Of a DNA stretch of 64,000 bases, positions 1 through 8,897 are shown piece by piece. Location of the stretch: the NCBI RefSeq assembly GCF_001905125.1, contig NZ_LWLE01000015.1, positions 1 to 64,000 of the forward strand, given 5' to 3'. Under the pieces are notes generated by a model that saw nothing but the letters and a program-made list of their open reading frames with translations, did not search any database and was not told the DNA's origin. Source of the DNA: Streptomyces sp. TSRI0281. GTDB lineage: Bacteria; Actinomycetota; Actinomycetes; Streptomycetales; Streptomycetaceae. Every line of letters starts with the position of its first letter. Position 1 is the stretch's first letter. The translations under genes were made by a program, and so were the position numbers.

Positions 1-93
1 CTGCCGACAACCCACCCCATGGCAGCCCTACGACACCACCTAACAAAGCCCTACTAGCCGACAGGATCGCCTGGGGGACGCTCCGCAGTTGGC

Positions 94-2460
94 GTGAGCA
101 GTCGTATCCTTGTTTCCATGCCGACGCGTCACAGAGAACTGGTCAGTCCCGGCACCCGGATGAAGTTCCGCTCGCTGGCTACAAACTTGACTCTTCGTAC
201 GATTGCCGAGGCGTGGCAGAGCCACAACTTCGCCCCCATCCCCGACGACGAACTTCGGTACACAGACTCAAGCGTCCGCCGCACCAACTTCGAGTCCTAC
301 GCTGCAGCCGTTGACTGGACCGACCGCGGCCACGTGACCAGGGCGTTGCGTGTGTTCGAGGACATGATTCGGACCGGACTGCGGGAAGGGTGGAGCGGAC
401 CCTGGCTGGACGATCTGGCGGAGCGCATGCAGCAAGACGGCCTGCAGATCGATGAACGCGGCCGCATCACCGAGATTCCGGGCACCTTGACACCAGCAGT
501 CCCTACCCAGGGCTCGTCTCGCACGGGCAACCTTAGGGTGGCGCTCACGGAGGTGTCGCGGCGTCGCATCGCCGAGGCCCTGAGCACGACCGATTGGACG
601 GGAGGGCTGGGCGACCTCTCGTTCCTCGAGCGCCTGTACGACCTCGATGCCTTGCCGAGCCACGACTCCCGTTTCGCGACGGCACGAGAAGACATCGCCA
701 AGCACCGCTACGCCAACGACGACTGGGACAACGACTGGATCTTCAGCGACGACCGGTTTGGCCTGGGGCGCGGCCCGGACGAGACGTTGCTTCGATTTCT
801 CAGTGAGACCGTTCACCCTACTGTGCGCACGGACGAGCAGGAGGTCGCGCATCTCGTGACCGTGCTCAATACGGTGCTGGCTCCTGACGGCTACATTCTG
901 GAGCCCGCGACCGTGATCAGCGGATACCCGGTCTATCGAGCCAGTCGCTTGGCAGATCGGGCGGCATCCGGCGCGTCGACCGGAGACGTTGCCGCGCGAG
1001 AGGACCCGGATCCAATGTTCGGCTCCCGGCACAGCCCTGCGCTGTGGAACTCGACCTCCTCGGCGGCGGCCGATGACGCAGCGCGGGTGCGACGTCTGGC
1101 CCGCGGAGAGCGCAAGGACTATGCCTGTGAACGACTGCCGTTCGCTGACGGCGGTCAAGCAGACGTATTTCGCGCGATACACAAACCGACGGGTGCCAAA
1201 GTGGTGCTCAAGAAGCTCCGCGACCGGAACCCGCCCGAGCGCAAACGCGCCCGGATGAAGCGCGAAATTACCCTGGGCCGATGGCTCGATGGGCACCCGC
1301 ATGCCATGCCGATCTTGGATGCGGACCCAGGCCACACCTGGTTCGTCATGCCCTACGCTCCCTTCACGGCCGAGCAGCGCAGGGACCAGCTCGCCGAACC
1401 ATCGGAACTGAGGAAACTCGTCGACGCCCTGTGCTCGGTGTTGTCCGCCACCCACGAGGCAGGGTGGGTCCACCGAGACATCAAACCTGCCAATGTGCTC
1501 ATGCACGAAGGCCGTTGGGTCCTCGCGGACTGGGGCATCGCCCGACGCCCGCGCGGACAGACCACGGACCCGCAGCGCACCCGCGTCGGCGTACGGTTCG
1601 GCTCGGACGGTTTTGCTGCTCCGGAACTCTCCGTCGACGCACACGGCGCTACAGACGCCGCCGATGTGTACAGCATCGGTCAGCTAATTGGCTGGGCCGT
1701 GACCGGAAAGATGCCCGCGATCAACGTGCCGCTCGTGCCCCCGGCAGGGCAGTGGAGAAGTGTCGTTCGGCAGGCCACACAGACCGATCCCGCTCGCCGG
1801 CCTCCCACTGTCCAGGCGCTGCGCCAGCTGGTCATCCAGGAGACTCAGCCCCCAACGCAGTCAGCCTTCTTGAAGGCGCAGGCCCTTCAGCGTGACATGG
1901 AATCAGGCTCTGCCACCGCTGCACACGAGTTGATTGCGTTGGCCGCGAGACATACCGATGACGCCCCGCTCTACTGCGACCTGCTGGTCGAACTGCCCTT
2001 GCAGTTTCTCCTGCCGGCGCTGCTGGCCGATGCTCAGCGTGCCATCGACATCGTCCGCGCGATGGCTGCGCTCCTGGGTACACACAGGTCTCCTGAACGG
2101 GGGGAAGTTGACGCCACCATCATGTGGCTGATTCAAATTGCGCAGCGGGCGGCAGTGAGCGGTGCGCTCGACCTTCTCGAGGAGTGCTGTAGCGGGGCCT
2201 TCGAGTGGGATGCCAACTGGGATCAGTGGGGACCCCAGAAGGACATCGCGGCGTGGCTTCGCACCTTGACGGGGGACAGCGCCAGCTCGGTCGCCTCGAT
2301 ACTGCGCCAACACCCCACCTGCGCACAACACCTCAGTCACCTCGCCAACGACGTCCAGGTCGACCACAGAATCCGAGCCGCGCTGACACAGCTTGGCGAC
2401 GCAAGTCCCGCCCCCTCAAAGGCCGACGCGGTCCGCCCGTCCCCGCCCGGACTGCGGTGA
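94..2460 (+). CDS. AbiJ-NTD3-like domain fused to Ser/Thr protein kinase
   Basis: Predicted soluble protein of 788 residues. Residues 1-170 match nothing I recognise. Residues about 174-285 (from LERLYDLDALPS to YPVYRASR) resemble the AbiJ N-terminal domain 3 family of abortive-infection proteins. Residues about 348-584 are a Hanks-type kinase: glycine-rich GGQADVF, lysine K373 in VVLKK, catalytic loop HRDIKPAN at 460-467 (D462), DWG at 479 in place of DFG, and an APE-like motif. The kinase looks catalytically complete. Residues 585-788 are an unrecognised helical tail. The start is uncertain: GTG 94 has a distant purine run, and ATG 118 and ATG 160 (MKFRSLA) are alternatives. Convergent with the dsRNA-sensor-like two-component operon. 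GC looks lower than the 13-60 kb region, which suits transfer. A defence role is inferred. Confidence 0.75.
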   Translation: MSSRILVSMPTRHRELVSPGTRMKFRSLATNLTLRTIAEAWQSHNFAPIPDDELRYTDSSVRRTNFESYAAAVDWTDRGHVTRALRVFEDMIRTGLREGWSGPWLDDLAERMQQDGLQIDERGRITEIPGTLTPAVPTQGSSRTGNLRVALTEVSRRRIAEALSTTDWTGGLGDLSFLERLYDLDALPSHDSRFATAREDIAKHRYANDDWDNDWIFSDDRFGLGRGPDETLLRFLSETVHPTVRTDEQEVAHLVTVLNTVLAPDGYILEPATVISGYPVYRASRLADRAASGASTGDVAAREDPDPMFGSRHSPALWNSTSSAAADDAARVRRLARGERKDYACERLPFADGGQADVFRAIHKPTGAKVVLKKLRDRNPPERKRARMKREITLGRWLDGHPHAMPILDADPGHTWFVMPYAPFTAEQRRDQLAEPSELRKLVDALCSVLSATHEAGWVHRDIKPANVLMHEGRWVLADWGIARRPRGQTTDPQRTRVGVRFGSDGFAAPELSVDAHGATDAADVYSIGQLIGWAVTGKMPAINVPLVPPAGQWRSVVRQATQTDPARRPPTVQALRQLVIQETQPPTQSAFLKAQALQRDMESGSATAAHELIALAARHTDDAPLYCDLLVELPLQFLLPALLADAQRAIDIVRAMAALLGTHRSPERGEVDATIMWLIQIAQRAAVSGALDLLEECCSGAFEWDANWDQWGPQKDIAAWLRTLTGDSASSVASILRQHPTCAQHLSHLANDVQVDHRIRAALTQLGDASPAPSKADAVRPSPPGLR

Positions 2461-2728
2461 CTCGGGGGCGGAGGGGAGACTGCCTGGGCTCCCTGCGCCT
2501 TGCGTCGGACGCACTGCACGCGGTGAGTCCCTCACGGCAGACTGTTGGGCCGGGGCCGAGGGCCAAGTACCACGAGTGGTTCCAGGCCAGCTCGTGGGCC
2601 GGGTCGGTGGAAGCCTGCCGCAAGACTCCACCCGCGTCCGAGTGGGAGGGCCCTTGGCGCTGGGCCAAGCAGACCGGATCCGACGAAGGCTGGGGCATCC
2701 GAGAACACTGATGGGGTGTCGGCTGGGG

Positions 2729-3931
2729 TTACGTCCACCGGGACAGGGCCAGCCAGCGCGCTTGGGAGTGGTGGACGGACGGGAGGCCCCTGCCGTCATC
2801 TGTTGGCGCGTACCGGAAGGGAGTTTCAGGCGCCAGACCCTCTTTGGCGCGTTGGAGACCGTCGAATTGCAGGCAGCGTACGGTGCCTGTGGCGGGTTCC
2901 GTGTGGGCCAGTAGCCACGGAGTCAAGGACCGCAGGGTGCCTTCGCGGGAAGCGAGGATTGGCTGTCCCGTGATCACCGGTGCGGGAGACGACACCGTGT
3001 TGGGGGCCGGCTTTCCGACCCCTTGAAGTGTGAGTACCTCAAGGGTGTATTGGTTGCCGTCGTAGGTCATGGAGGTGGGCACTACGAGATCGGCGCGCCA
3101 GGAGGATGCTGCGCGGTGCGCGAATCGGCGTAGCAGTTTGTCGAGTTGGTCAGCCTGGTCCGCTGTGGGTGTGTCCCGGCCGTGCGCGAGGGCATTGCGT
3201 ACAGAGATGAGGCTCTGTACCGGCTGGTGATCAGCTCGCTCCGGGGTGATCCAGGAATGTACTCGCCGGAAATCGCTGCCCGAATCGGGCAGGATCGCGA
3301 GAGCGGTGCAGATGTCGAACCAGGTGCCCATGCTCGGGGCTGCCAGCCGATCCGGCGTGATCCCCCGCAGCGGTGCGGGCGGGGTGCTGCTGAGCCCCAG
3401 AACGGCGACGAAGCGCAGTATCGACTCCAGCGTGTGCAGGCCCTCGCGGATCTTCTTGTCAGGATCGGCGGCTCGGGCATACCTGGCAAAGCGATGAGCC
3501 AGGGGAGTCGGCAGGCGGTGGGTGGCGAGTTCTAGGGATTCGCCCAAACGATCGGTGACGGTCGCTGCGCATCGGTCCAGCAGTTCTTCTCCGGCGGCGT
3601 CCTTGACGACCCAGTCGACTGCATCGAGGCGGAGCGCCTCGATGACCTGTTGCTTCGAGCCTTCTCCGGACAGTACGAGGCTGGGAATGCGGCATTTCTG
3701 CTCTTTGAGCTGCCGTAGAAGCCACAGACCACCCCATTCCTCGGGCGGCATCTTCATATCGATCAGCAGGAGGTCGAACGGGTGGGTGCCAATCTCCTGC
3801 AGAGCGGTGTGGCCGTCTGCGGCGAAGCGCAGGCGAGCGCCTTCCTTGTGCAGCGGTCGGCACAGAGTGCGGGCCACGTCCATCTGGTCGTCGGCAACGA
3901 GGATGCGCAGGTTGGCCAGCCTCTGGGTCAT
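2729..3931 (-). CDS. Response regulator with HEPN-like C-terminal region
   Basis: Receiver domain at residues 5-130 with acidic pair D14/D15, phospho-acceptor D58 (LLIDMKMPP), S88 and K110, so phosphotransfer should work. There is no DNA-binding output domain. Residues about 158-272 are helical and contain SVRNALAHG with R245 and H250, the R-x4-H spacing of HEPN RNase domains. Residues 280-400 are an unrecognised module with LTPWLLAH. The ATG at 3931 overlaps the kinase stop by four bases (ATGA) and has GGAG five bases upstream, so I prefer it to the longer start at 3979. Tight coupling marks it as the kinase's partner. The HEPN assignment is inferred from one motif and helical context, and an inactive HEPN-fold scaffold is possible. 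Confidence 0.8.
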   Translation of the reverse strand: MTQRLANLRILVADDQMDVARTLCRPLHKEGARLRFAADGHTALQEIGTHPFDLLLIDMKMPPEEWGGLWLLRQLKEQKCRIPSLVLSGEGSKQQVIEALRLDAVDWVVKDAAGEELLDRCAATVTDRLGESLELATHRLPTPLAHRFARYARAADPDKKIREGLHTLESILRFVAVLGLSSTPPAPLRGITPDRLAAPSMGTWFDICTALAILPDSGSDFRRVHSWITPERADHQPVQSLISVRNALAHGRDTPTADQADQLDKLLRRFAHRAASSWRADLVVPTSMTYDGNQYTLEVLTLQGVGKPAPNTVSSPAPVITGQPILASREGTLRSLTPWLLAHTEPATGTVRCLQFDGLQRAKEGLAPETPFRYAPTDDGRGLPSVHHSQARWLALSRWT

Positions 3932-6900
3932 GCGGACTCCGTTGGCGTAGAGGTAGTGAGTGGCAGGGTGGTGAGCCACGCGGTGCCGGAGGGCGTGGCG
4001 ATGAGGCTGAGTTGTCCGCCGACCTTGGCGAGGAGCGAGCGGACTCCGAGGAGGCCAAGGCCGTTGCCTCCGGCTTTCGTGCTGCGGATTCGCTTGCCCG
4101 AGTTCAGGGCGGAGGCGATGTCTGTTGGAAGTCCGGGGCCGTCGTCGGAGATTTCGACGGCGGCTTCGTAATCATCGGCGGTCCAGTCCAGGGTGATGGC
4201 CCCGCCGTTGCGCAGCGCTTCGATCGCGTTGCCGATCAGGTTGTCGAAGATGGCGGTCAGGGCTCGTGCGCCCAGTGCGACGTGGACGGTGCTCTTGGCC
4301 GTGGGAATCGACAGCGAGATGCTGGCAGGAAGTCGGGTGAGGATTGCTCCGGCATAGTGGCGCAGGAAGGCTCCGAGCTCGACGCTCTCGGTGCCCGCTG
4401 ACGTGAGCATCGAAGTTGCTGCGCGCAGGCGTAGCGCGAGGGTGTGTGCCTCGTCGAGGTGCCGGCTCGCGGCGAGTTGTTGCTGCAGGCGGGCCGTACG
4501 GCTCTCAGCGGGTTGGGAGTTAGCGAGGCGGCCGGCGACAAGTTGGTTCTTCAGATCGTGCAGGAGGTCCGCCACGGCTGCCCGATATGGTTCGGGGCTC
4601 GGTTGGAGTGCGGCCATGACGGCTTGGGTGATCGGACCCGGTTGGGGCGGGGCCTCGGTCATGGCGACGATCACATCGATGCCCTGTTCGGTCGCCTCTA
4701 CGGTGATCGCCCTGCTGGCTGTGGACCAGAGCGAGCACACGTCCTCCAGGATGGTAAGCGACGGTGGTTGAGTCGACCGGAATCCCAGTCGCAGCGGCCG
4801 CTCTGCGAGGACCTCGACGGAGGTTTCACCCCCACCTGAGACGAGGGTGGACAGTGCGGCGTCGAAGACTGCTCGTGCCCGACCGGAGATCTGGACAGGA
4901 GGAAGCGACGGCAGGGTCTCAAGCCGGTCCCGGTGAAGCATCCGCCAGTCGTCGGCGAGATCGGGCAGAAGGATGTCAGGGTCGTCGGAGCCGAGGCACC
5001 GGTACACGTCGCACAACTGCACCAGGTGACGTACATGCGCCGTGGTGATGTTTTCAGGGGTCTCGATCCGCTCCAGGATGTCTATCGCTCGCGCCAGGAC
5101 GGTGTTGAGGTGGTCTGGGACAGCGGGCTTCTCCACGGCCTTCCGGAATGCGTTCCGCAGGTGACTGCCGAGTTGCAGGGGAAGGTCGAGGCCCAGCAGC
5201 TCATCCACGCCAACTGCCCACTGGAGCAGCACCGGAGCATCCGAGGCGAGATGAAGCCCGAATAGGCGTGCGTCGATCCATCGTTGCGTTGGAACTGGAG
5301 CGGCGTCGAGTATATAGGCCTGCTGGGCGAGGAGAAACCGGGCGAGGGACCGATCCTTCTCCTTGGCGCCGTCAAAGGAGCGGGCCGGGGATCCGTCGGC
5401 GAGTCGGTCGAGGACACCCAGCACAGCCAATGACGCGCTGTGCTTCGCGGGTACCTTGCCCGGAACGGCAGTGCCCTCCGTTTTGAGCGTGACGCCCAGC
5501 GCCTCGCTGGGCAGAACGGCGACCGCCGTGAACCGTTGCAGGTGGTCCGGCCCGGTGACCTTGTGCTCGTAGGTCACGGGGAGCTTCATGATGCTGGCCG
5601 TGCGGCCCAGACGCGTCGTGGGTTCGACCGGTCGTGGCGCGCTTGGTGCCACCAACTGCCATGTCGGGGCCCATTCTTTCGGCCAGCAGTCGGCAAGCGA
5701 TCCCTGGAAGCCCCCGGCCTCGGAGACTGCGCCGATGACGGCTTGGAAGGAGTCGGCCCCAATTTCCAGGGGTATGCCGAGTGATCGCTGGCCTGCACCG
5801 AGGAGCAGCCCTGATGCTAACCCGACCTCATGGAAGGCGGTGTTGTACACATCGTTGGGGAGAGTGACGAAGGCGAATTCGGCGGGGGGCGTTACGACAA
5901 TGCGTCGTGCAGTGGCGAGCAGATGCTCGTAGCCAAGTATCTGCGACCCTAGGTAGGCAAGGGCCTGATAGTCCTGCTGGCGGTATCTCTCCATCTGGTG
6001 GCCATTTTCGTACGCCCATGATGCGTGTACGAGTGCTTGGGAGAGCAAGGGGCGTGACGTCTCAGGAAGTGAAAAGAGCGCCTCAAGGTGCCGCACGGTC
6101 CCTACATGGGCGCGCGATGCGGGGATCTCCTGGGCGCGCGGAGGCGGTGAGACAGCGGTGTCCCGCGCCGCAAGGACCTGAGGCACGTGTCGTTGCAGGA
6201 AGTCGAGCGCTGCCAGCTGACTGGCGGCCTTCTTGCTGCTGCCGCTTCCCTTGCCGGTCCGCCGACGCGTGTCAGTGACAACGGCCCGGAAGGCAGGGGC
6301 ATGCTCGGGGCCACCGCGCACGTACTCCCAGGTCAACGCTGCGTGGCCCACAACCTCATACAGGGCGGTTTTCGGGTCGTTGATGCTGGATGCGATCTCG
6401 CGCTGCTGCGTGGCCAGGTGCTCCTCGAGCAGCCGTCTGGCTACTTCTTCCTCGCCTTCCAGGCACAGCACACCGATGAGTTGTTGGCACAGAAGAGTAG
6501 TGACCTTCGGCGGAAGCGTATTTCTGTCGAGTCCGATGCTCAGGGCCGCGGACTTTCCGAGCCACTCCTGACATGCGGTCCAGGCCGGAAAAGTAGCGAC
6601 AATCCGGGCCACATCCTTGCTCATCGTCCCCGAGGTGGGATTCGCGGCACGGCGGTACCGCTCCACCGCGGCCGTCTTCCACAGGAACGCACCGCCCAGT
6701 CTGCTGAGAGCGTCCAAGGAGGACTGTGCGACACCTGGTAGCGCCGCCCGGCTCTCGTAGAGGTACGACCTGTGTACCAATGCCACGGCGATCGCGTTTC
6801 GTGCCCCGTCTCTCAGGGCGGGAAGTCCCAGAGCGTCCAGGTGCTCGAACGCTGGCGCAGCCTCCCGGACTCGCGTTTCAACGGAAAGTTCAAGCACGCC

Positions 6901-6939
6901 AAGGCGTGCCCGGCTCCGATCATTCTCAACGGTCGTCAT
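3928..6939 (-). CDS. Tandem degenerate RNase III / dsRNA-binding domains fused to histidine kinase
   Basis: Predicted cytosolic protein of 1003 residues with no membrane segment. Residues about 25-178 are an RNase III fold: HRSYLYE at 56-62 matches the conserved start, but the GDAVL catalytic motif reads GGAFL at 82-86. Residues 188-250 are a good dsRBD (DPKTALYE, GPEHAPAF, GSGSSKKAA). Residues about 282-430 are a second RNase III-like domain (HASWAYEN at 305-312; GSQIL at 331-335 replaces GDAVL), followed by a weaker dsRBD at about 449-516 (GPDHLQRF, AKHSA). Residues 520-780 are unassigned. The kinase core holds H794 in HDLKNQL, N-box N900/N904, DDGPG at 932-936 and GGNGLGL at 957-963. The loss of acidic residues suggests dsRNA binding without cleavage. 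ATG 6939 follows a G-rich run; TTG 6945 is in frame. Confidence 0.85.
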   Translation of the reverse strand: MTTVENDRSRARLGVLELSVETRVREAAPAFEHLDALGLPALRDGARNAIAVALVHRSYLYESRAALPGVAQSSLDALSRLGGAFLWKTAAVERYRRAANPTSGTMSKDVARIVATFPAWTACQEWLGKSAALSIGLDRNTLPPKVTTLLCQQLIGVLCLEGEEEVARRLLEEHLATQQREIASSINDPKTALYEVVGHAALTWEYVRGGPEHAPAFRAVVTDTRRRTGKGSGSSKKAASQLAALDFLQRHVPQVLAARDTAVSPPPRAQEIPASRAHVGTVRHLEALFSLPETSRPLLSQALVHASWAYENGHQMERYRQQDYQALAYLGSQILGYEHLLATARRIVVTPPAEFAFVTLPNDVYNTAFHEVGLASGLLLGAGQRSLGIPLEIGADSFQAVIGAVSEAGGFQGSLADCWPKEWAPTWQLVAPSAPRPVEPTTRLGRTASIMKLPVTYEHKVTGPDHLQRFTAVAVLPSEALGVTLKTEGTAVPGKVPAKHSASLAVLGVLDRLADGSPARSFDGAKEKDRSLARFLLAQQAYILDAAPVPTQRWIDARLFGLHLASDAPVLLQWAVGVDELLGLDLPLQLGSHLRNAFRKAVEKPAVPDHLNTVLARAIDILERIETPENITTAHVRHLVQLCDVYRCLGSDDPDILLPDLADDWRMLHRDRLETLPSLPPVQISGRARAVFDAALSTLVSGGGETSVEVLAERPLRLGFRSTQPPSLTILEDVCSLWSTASRAITVEATEQGIDVIVAMTEAPPQPGPITQAVMAALQPSPEPYRAAVADLLHDLKNQLVAGRLANSQPAESRTARLQQQLAASRHLDEAHTLALRLRAATSMLTSAGTESVELGAFLRHYAGAILTRLPASISLSIPTAKSTVHVALGARALTAIFDNLIGNAIEALRNGGAITLDWTADDYEAAVEISDDGPGLPTDIASALNSGKRIRSTKAGGNGLGLLGVRSLLAKVGGQLSLIATPSGTAWLTTLPLTTSTPTESA

Positions 6940-6945
6940 ATACAA

Positions 6946-7756
6946 CCCACCCCCGTTGGTCCGTCAGCTCCCCACGAAACAGTATGGCCGAGGAGCAGTG
7001 GGATGGTCTCGAACTTCGCTTGGCACAAGCAATGTTGCCAAGCCGGCGCGGCTCCATGACCGGTTCCGTCGCCGGAGGGTCTTCGCGATATGCTGTGGCA
7101 ACGGAAGTATCGCGGCCACCTCGTCCCGACCCCGGCGCGTACGAGATCGGCGTGGACACATACGCGCAAGAGGCTCCGGGCGGTGCATCTTGTGCGAGTG
7201 AGCTTGCCGGTCGGGCGGCCCAACAGGGCGCCCTGGCCGACTGGAGAATGTGTGCCGCCTCCAGCGGGATCTAGAAGCACGCGAAGTGCGTTGGCCCTTT
7301 CGCCTCGTCCTGGTCCCCCTGGCTCATCCGCAGCTCCGGAGTCGACCCAGGAGGAAGACGTGCCGGTGCTGGAGAGCACGCCCCTGGGTCTCAATGTTCA
7401 CGCGAACCACCGACGGCGTTGCCGCGTCCGTCAGGTGCTGGAATTGCTGTACCCGGTCAAGTTGCTGTCGGCGAGCGCCCAGCCCCTGTGGCGCGCCAGA
7501 GGGAGACAGCCGCGCCTCACGAAAGTGTCGCCAGTCGCGAAACGACCACGGTCTGAATGCTGCGCGCGTGTAGCAGGGCGCCCGCGCTGAAGTACACGCG
7601 TGGGTGAGCTTGCGCGTTGTCTTTCGGGGTGGCAACGAGGGATTTCGCCCGCATCGTGGGCGTTCCGGAGTGTGTCGGGGCCTGTGGCGCCGGCTGGCCC
7701 GCTGATGACGGATCGTCGGCGCTTGCTGTGTGCTGCGTGCCCTCTGACCTGGGTCC
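6946..7756. other. 810-base region without a recognisable gene
   Basis: Reading frames on both strands lack family resemblance and convincing ribosome sites. Apart from the inverted repeat near the kinase promoter I see nothing assignable. It may contain the operon promoter and decayed DNA next to the IS630 insertion. Confidence 0.5.
7019..7042. promoter_or_regulatory. Inverted repeat upstream of the RNase III-kinase operon
   Basis: CTTGGCA and TGCCAAG form perfect 7-base arms around a 10-base spacer, ending 80 bases upstream of the kinase start. It is placed like an operator or a transcript hairpin. No regulator is identified. Confidence 0.4.
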
Positions 7757-8406
7757 TACTGAGGTTGAACTCGGGATGTCGTGCTGCTGGTCAGGCAGGT
7801 CGGATGGAGGCCGGTCTCGGTGAGACAGCCGTCTATGAGGTGGCTGCGGTATTGGATGTGCCGCAGGCCGCGTCGGACGGTCTGGACGAGGTGTTCTGGG
7901 GTGCTGAAAGCGACGTTGGAGAGCCATCCGCGCCGTAGGAGTGACCAGATGCCTTCGACGGGGTTGAGGTCGGGTGCGTAGGGCGGCAGGTAGTAGATGG
8001 TCAGCCAGTCGCGGGTTTCGGCGAACTTTCTCAAGGCGGCTGCCTTGTGGACGTTGAGGTTGTCCCAGATGAGCACGGTGGGGCCGTCGAGCTGCTGGTG
8101 GGCGGCGATCAGCAGGTCCCGGTAGTCGCGCCAGGAGAAGCTCTTGCGCCCGTCACGGTTGCCGTCGTCGCGACGGGGCCGGTAGATCAGCCTTGACCGG
8201 TGTCCGGGTTTGTAGCAGGTCAGCGCGGCTATGGATATGCGCCTGCGGGAACGTCCGCGGACCCGGACTACCGGGGTGCGGCCGCGTGGCGACCATGTCT
8301 TCGCGTGCGGCGGCGTCATGGAGAAGCCAGCTTCGTCTTCGAAGACGAGCCAGGCTCCACGGGCCGCCGCGAGCCTTCCGCGCGGGGCCACACCTCCTTG
8401 ACCCAC
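7756..8406 (-). CDS. IS630 transposase, catalytic (DDE) frame
   Basis: C-terminal part of an IS630-family transposase. The catalytic triad is visible as D in VFEDEAGF, D in IWDNLNVHK and E in LNPVEGIW, with the usual YLPPYAPDLNP stretch. It lacks its own DNA-binding part and overlaps the first frame by about 90 bases. It is most likely made by ribosomal frameshifting from the upstream frame, as is common in this family, so the upstream end given is the frame limit, not a real start. Homology appears to resume around AARGAWLVFEDE. The stop codon uses the TA of the insertion site. Confidence 0.8.
   Translation of the reverse strand: MGQGGVAPRGRLAAARGAWLVFEDEAGFSMTPPHAKTWSPRGRTPVVRVRGRSRRRISIAALTCYKPGHRSRLIYRPRRDDGNRDGRKSFSWRDYRDLLIAAHQQLDGPTVLIWDNLNVHKAAALRKFAETRDWLTIYYLPPYAPDLNPVEGIWSLLRRGWLSNVAFSTPEHLVQTVRRGLRHIQYRSHLIDGCLTETGLHPTCLTSSTTSRVQPQ
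7759..7782 (+). repeat. IS630 left terminal inverted repeat
   Basis: 24 bases, 20 matching the right end in inverted orientation. The adjacent TA at 7757-7758 is both target duplication and part of the transposase stop codon (TAG read on the minus strand at 7758-7756). Confidence 0.8.
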
Positions 8407-8855
8407 CCCGCGACCGCATCGTCGTTCCGCTCCATCGCTCTGCGGGCCGGGACCTGGCAGGACCAGCCGTTGCGCACCAACAGCTTCCGCACGCCCTGGA
8501 TCGTGTACGTCAGGTGGAAGCGCCGGCCGATCACCGTCTTGACCCGGGCCAGCGTCCAGCGCTGGTCCTCCCAGCCATGCGCGGCCGGCCCCTTGGCCAG
8601 CTCCGCCTCAAGCTGAGCGAACTGCTGATCGCTCAGCCTCGGCAGCGACGCCGGCCCCTGCGACCGCAAGGATCGCGGACCGCCCTCGGCCCACGCGTGA
8701 CGCCATCGCTGGACCGATCGGACACTGACCCGCAGATCTCTGGCGATCGCGGTACTGCCCTCGCCCAGGGCGAACCGCTCGGCCGCCTTGAGCCGTAACT
8801 CCTCGCGGAACTGCTGTCGTTCGGCGGTCAGCCCGCCCCCTTGTGGATACCGCAT
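8316..8855 (-). CDS. IS630 transposase, helix-turn-helix frame
   Basis: 179 residues. The N-terminal half has the two helix-turn-helix units of IS630 transposases (STAIARDLRVSVRSVQRWRHAW, then a winged-helix segment with RWTLARVKTVIGRRF and VRKLLVRNGWS). The genuine family sequence runs to about AGWVKEVWPRAEG, after which the frame drifts into unrelated residues. This fits a frameshift into the DDE frame near 8370-8400. It could equally be an inactivating frameshift, but the conserved termini suggest the element is recent. Confidence 0.8.
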   Translation of the reverse strand: MRYPQGGGLTAERQQFREELRLKAAERFALGEGSTAIARDLRVSVRSVQRWRHAWAEGGPRSLRSQGPASLPRLSDQQFAQLEAELAKGPAAHGWEDQRWTLARVKTVIGRRFHLTYTIQGVRKLLVRNGWSCQVPARRAMERNDDAVAGWVKEVWPRAEGSRRPVEPGSSSKTKLASP

Positions 8856-8897
8856 GACTCCGGTGATACCGCAGCCACCGGCCAGCCGTCACCCCTT

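Noticed and set aside
3928..6939. An active RNase III in the sensor protein
   Set aside because: The GDAVL acidic residue is replaced in both domains, so cleavage by the canonical mechanism is unlikely.
7090..7590. A 166-codon + strand frame between the sensor operon and IS630
   Set aside because: No ribosome site, no recognisable domain, and composition typical of a chance frame.
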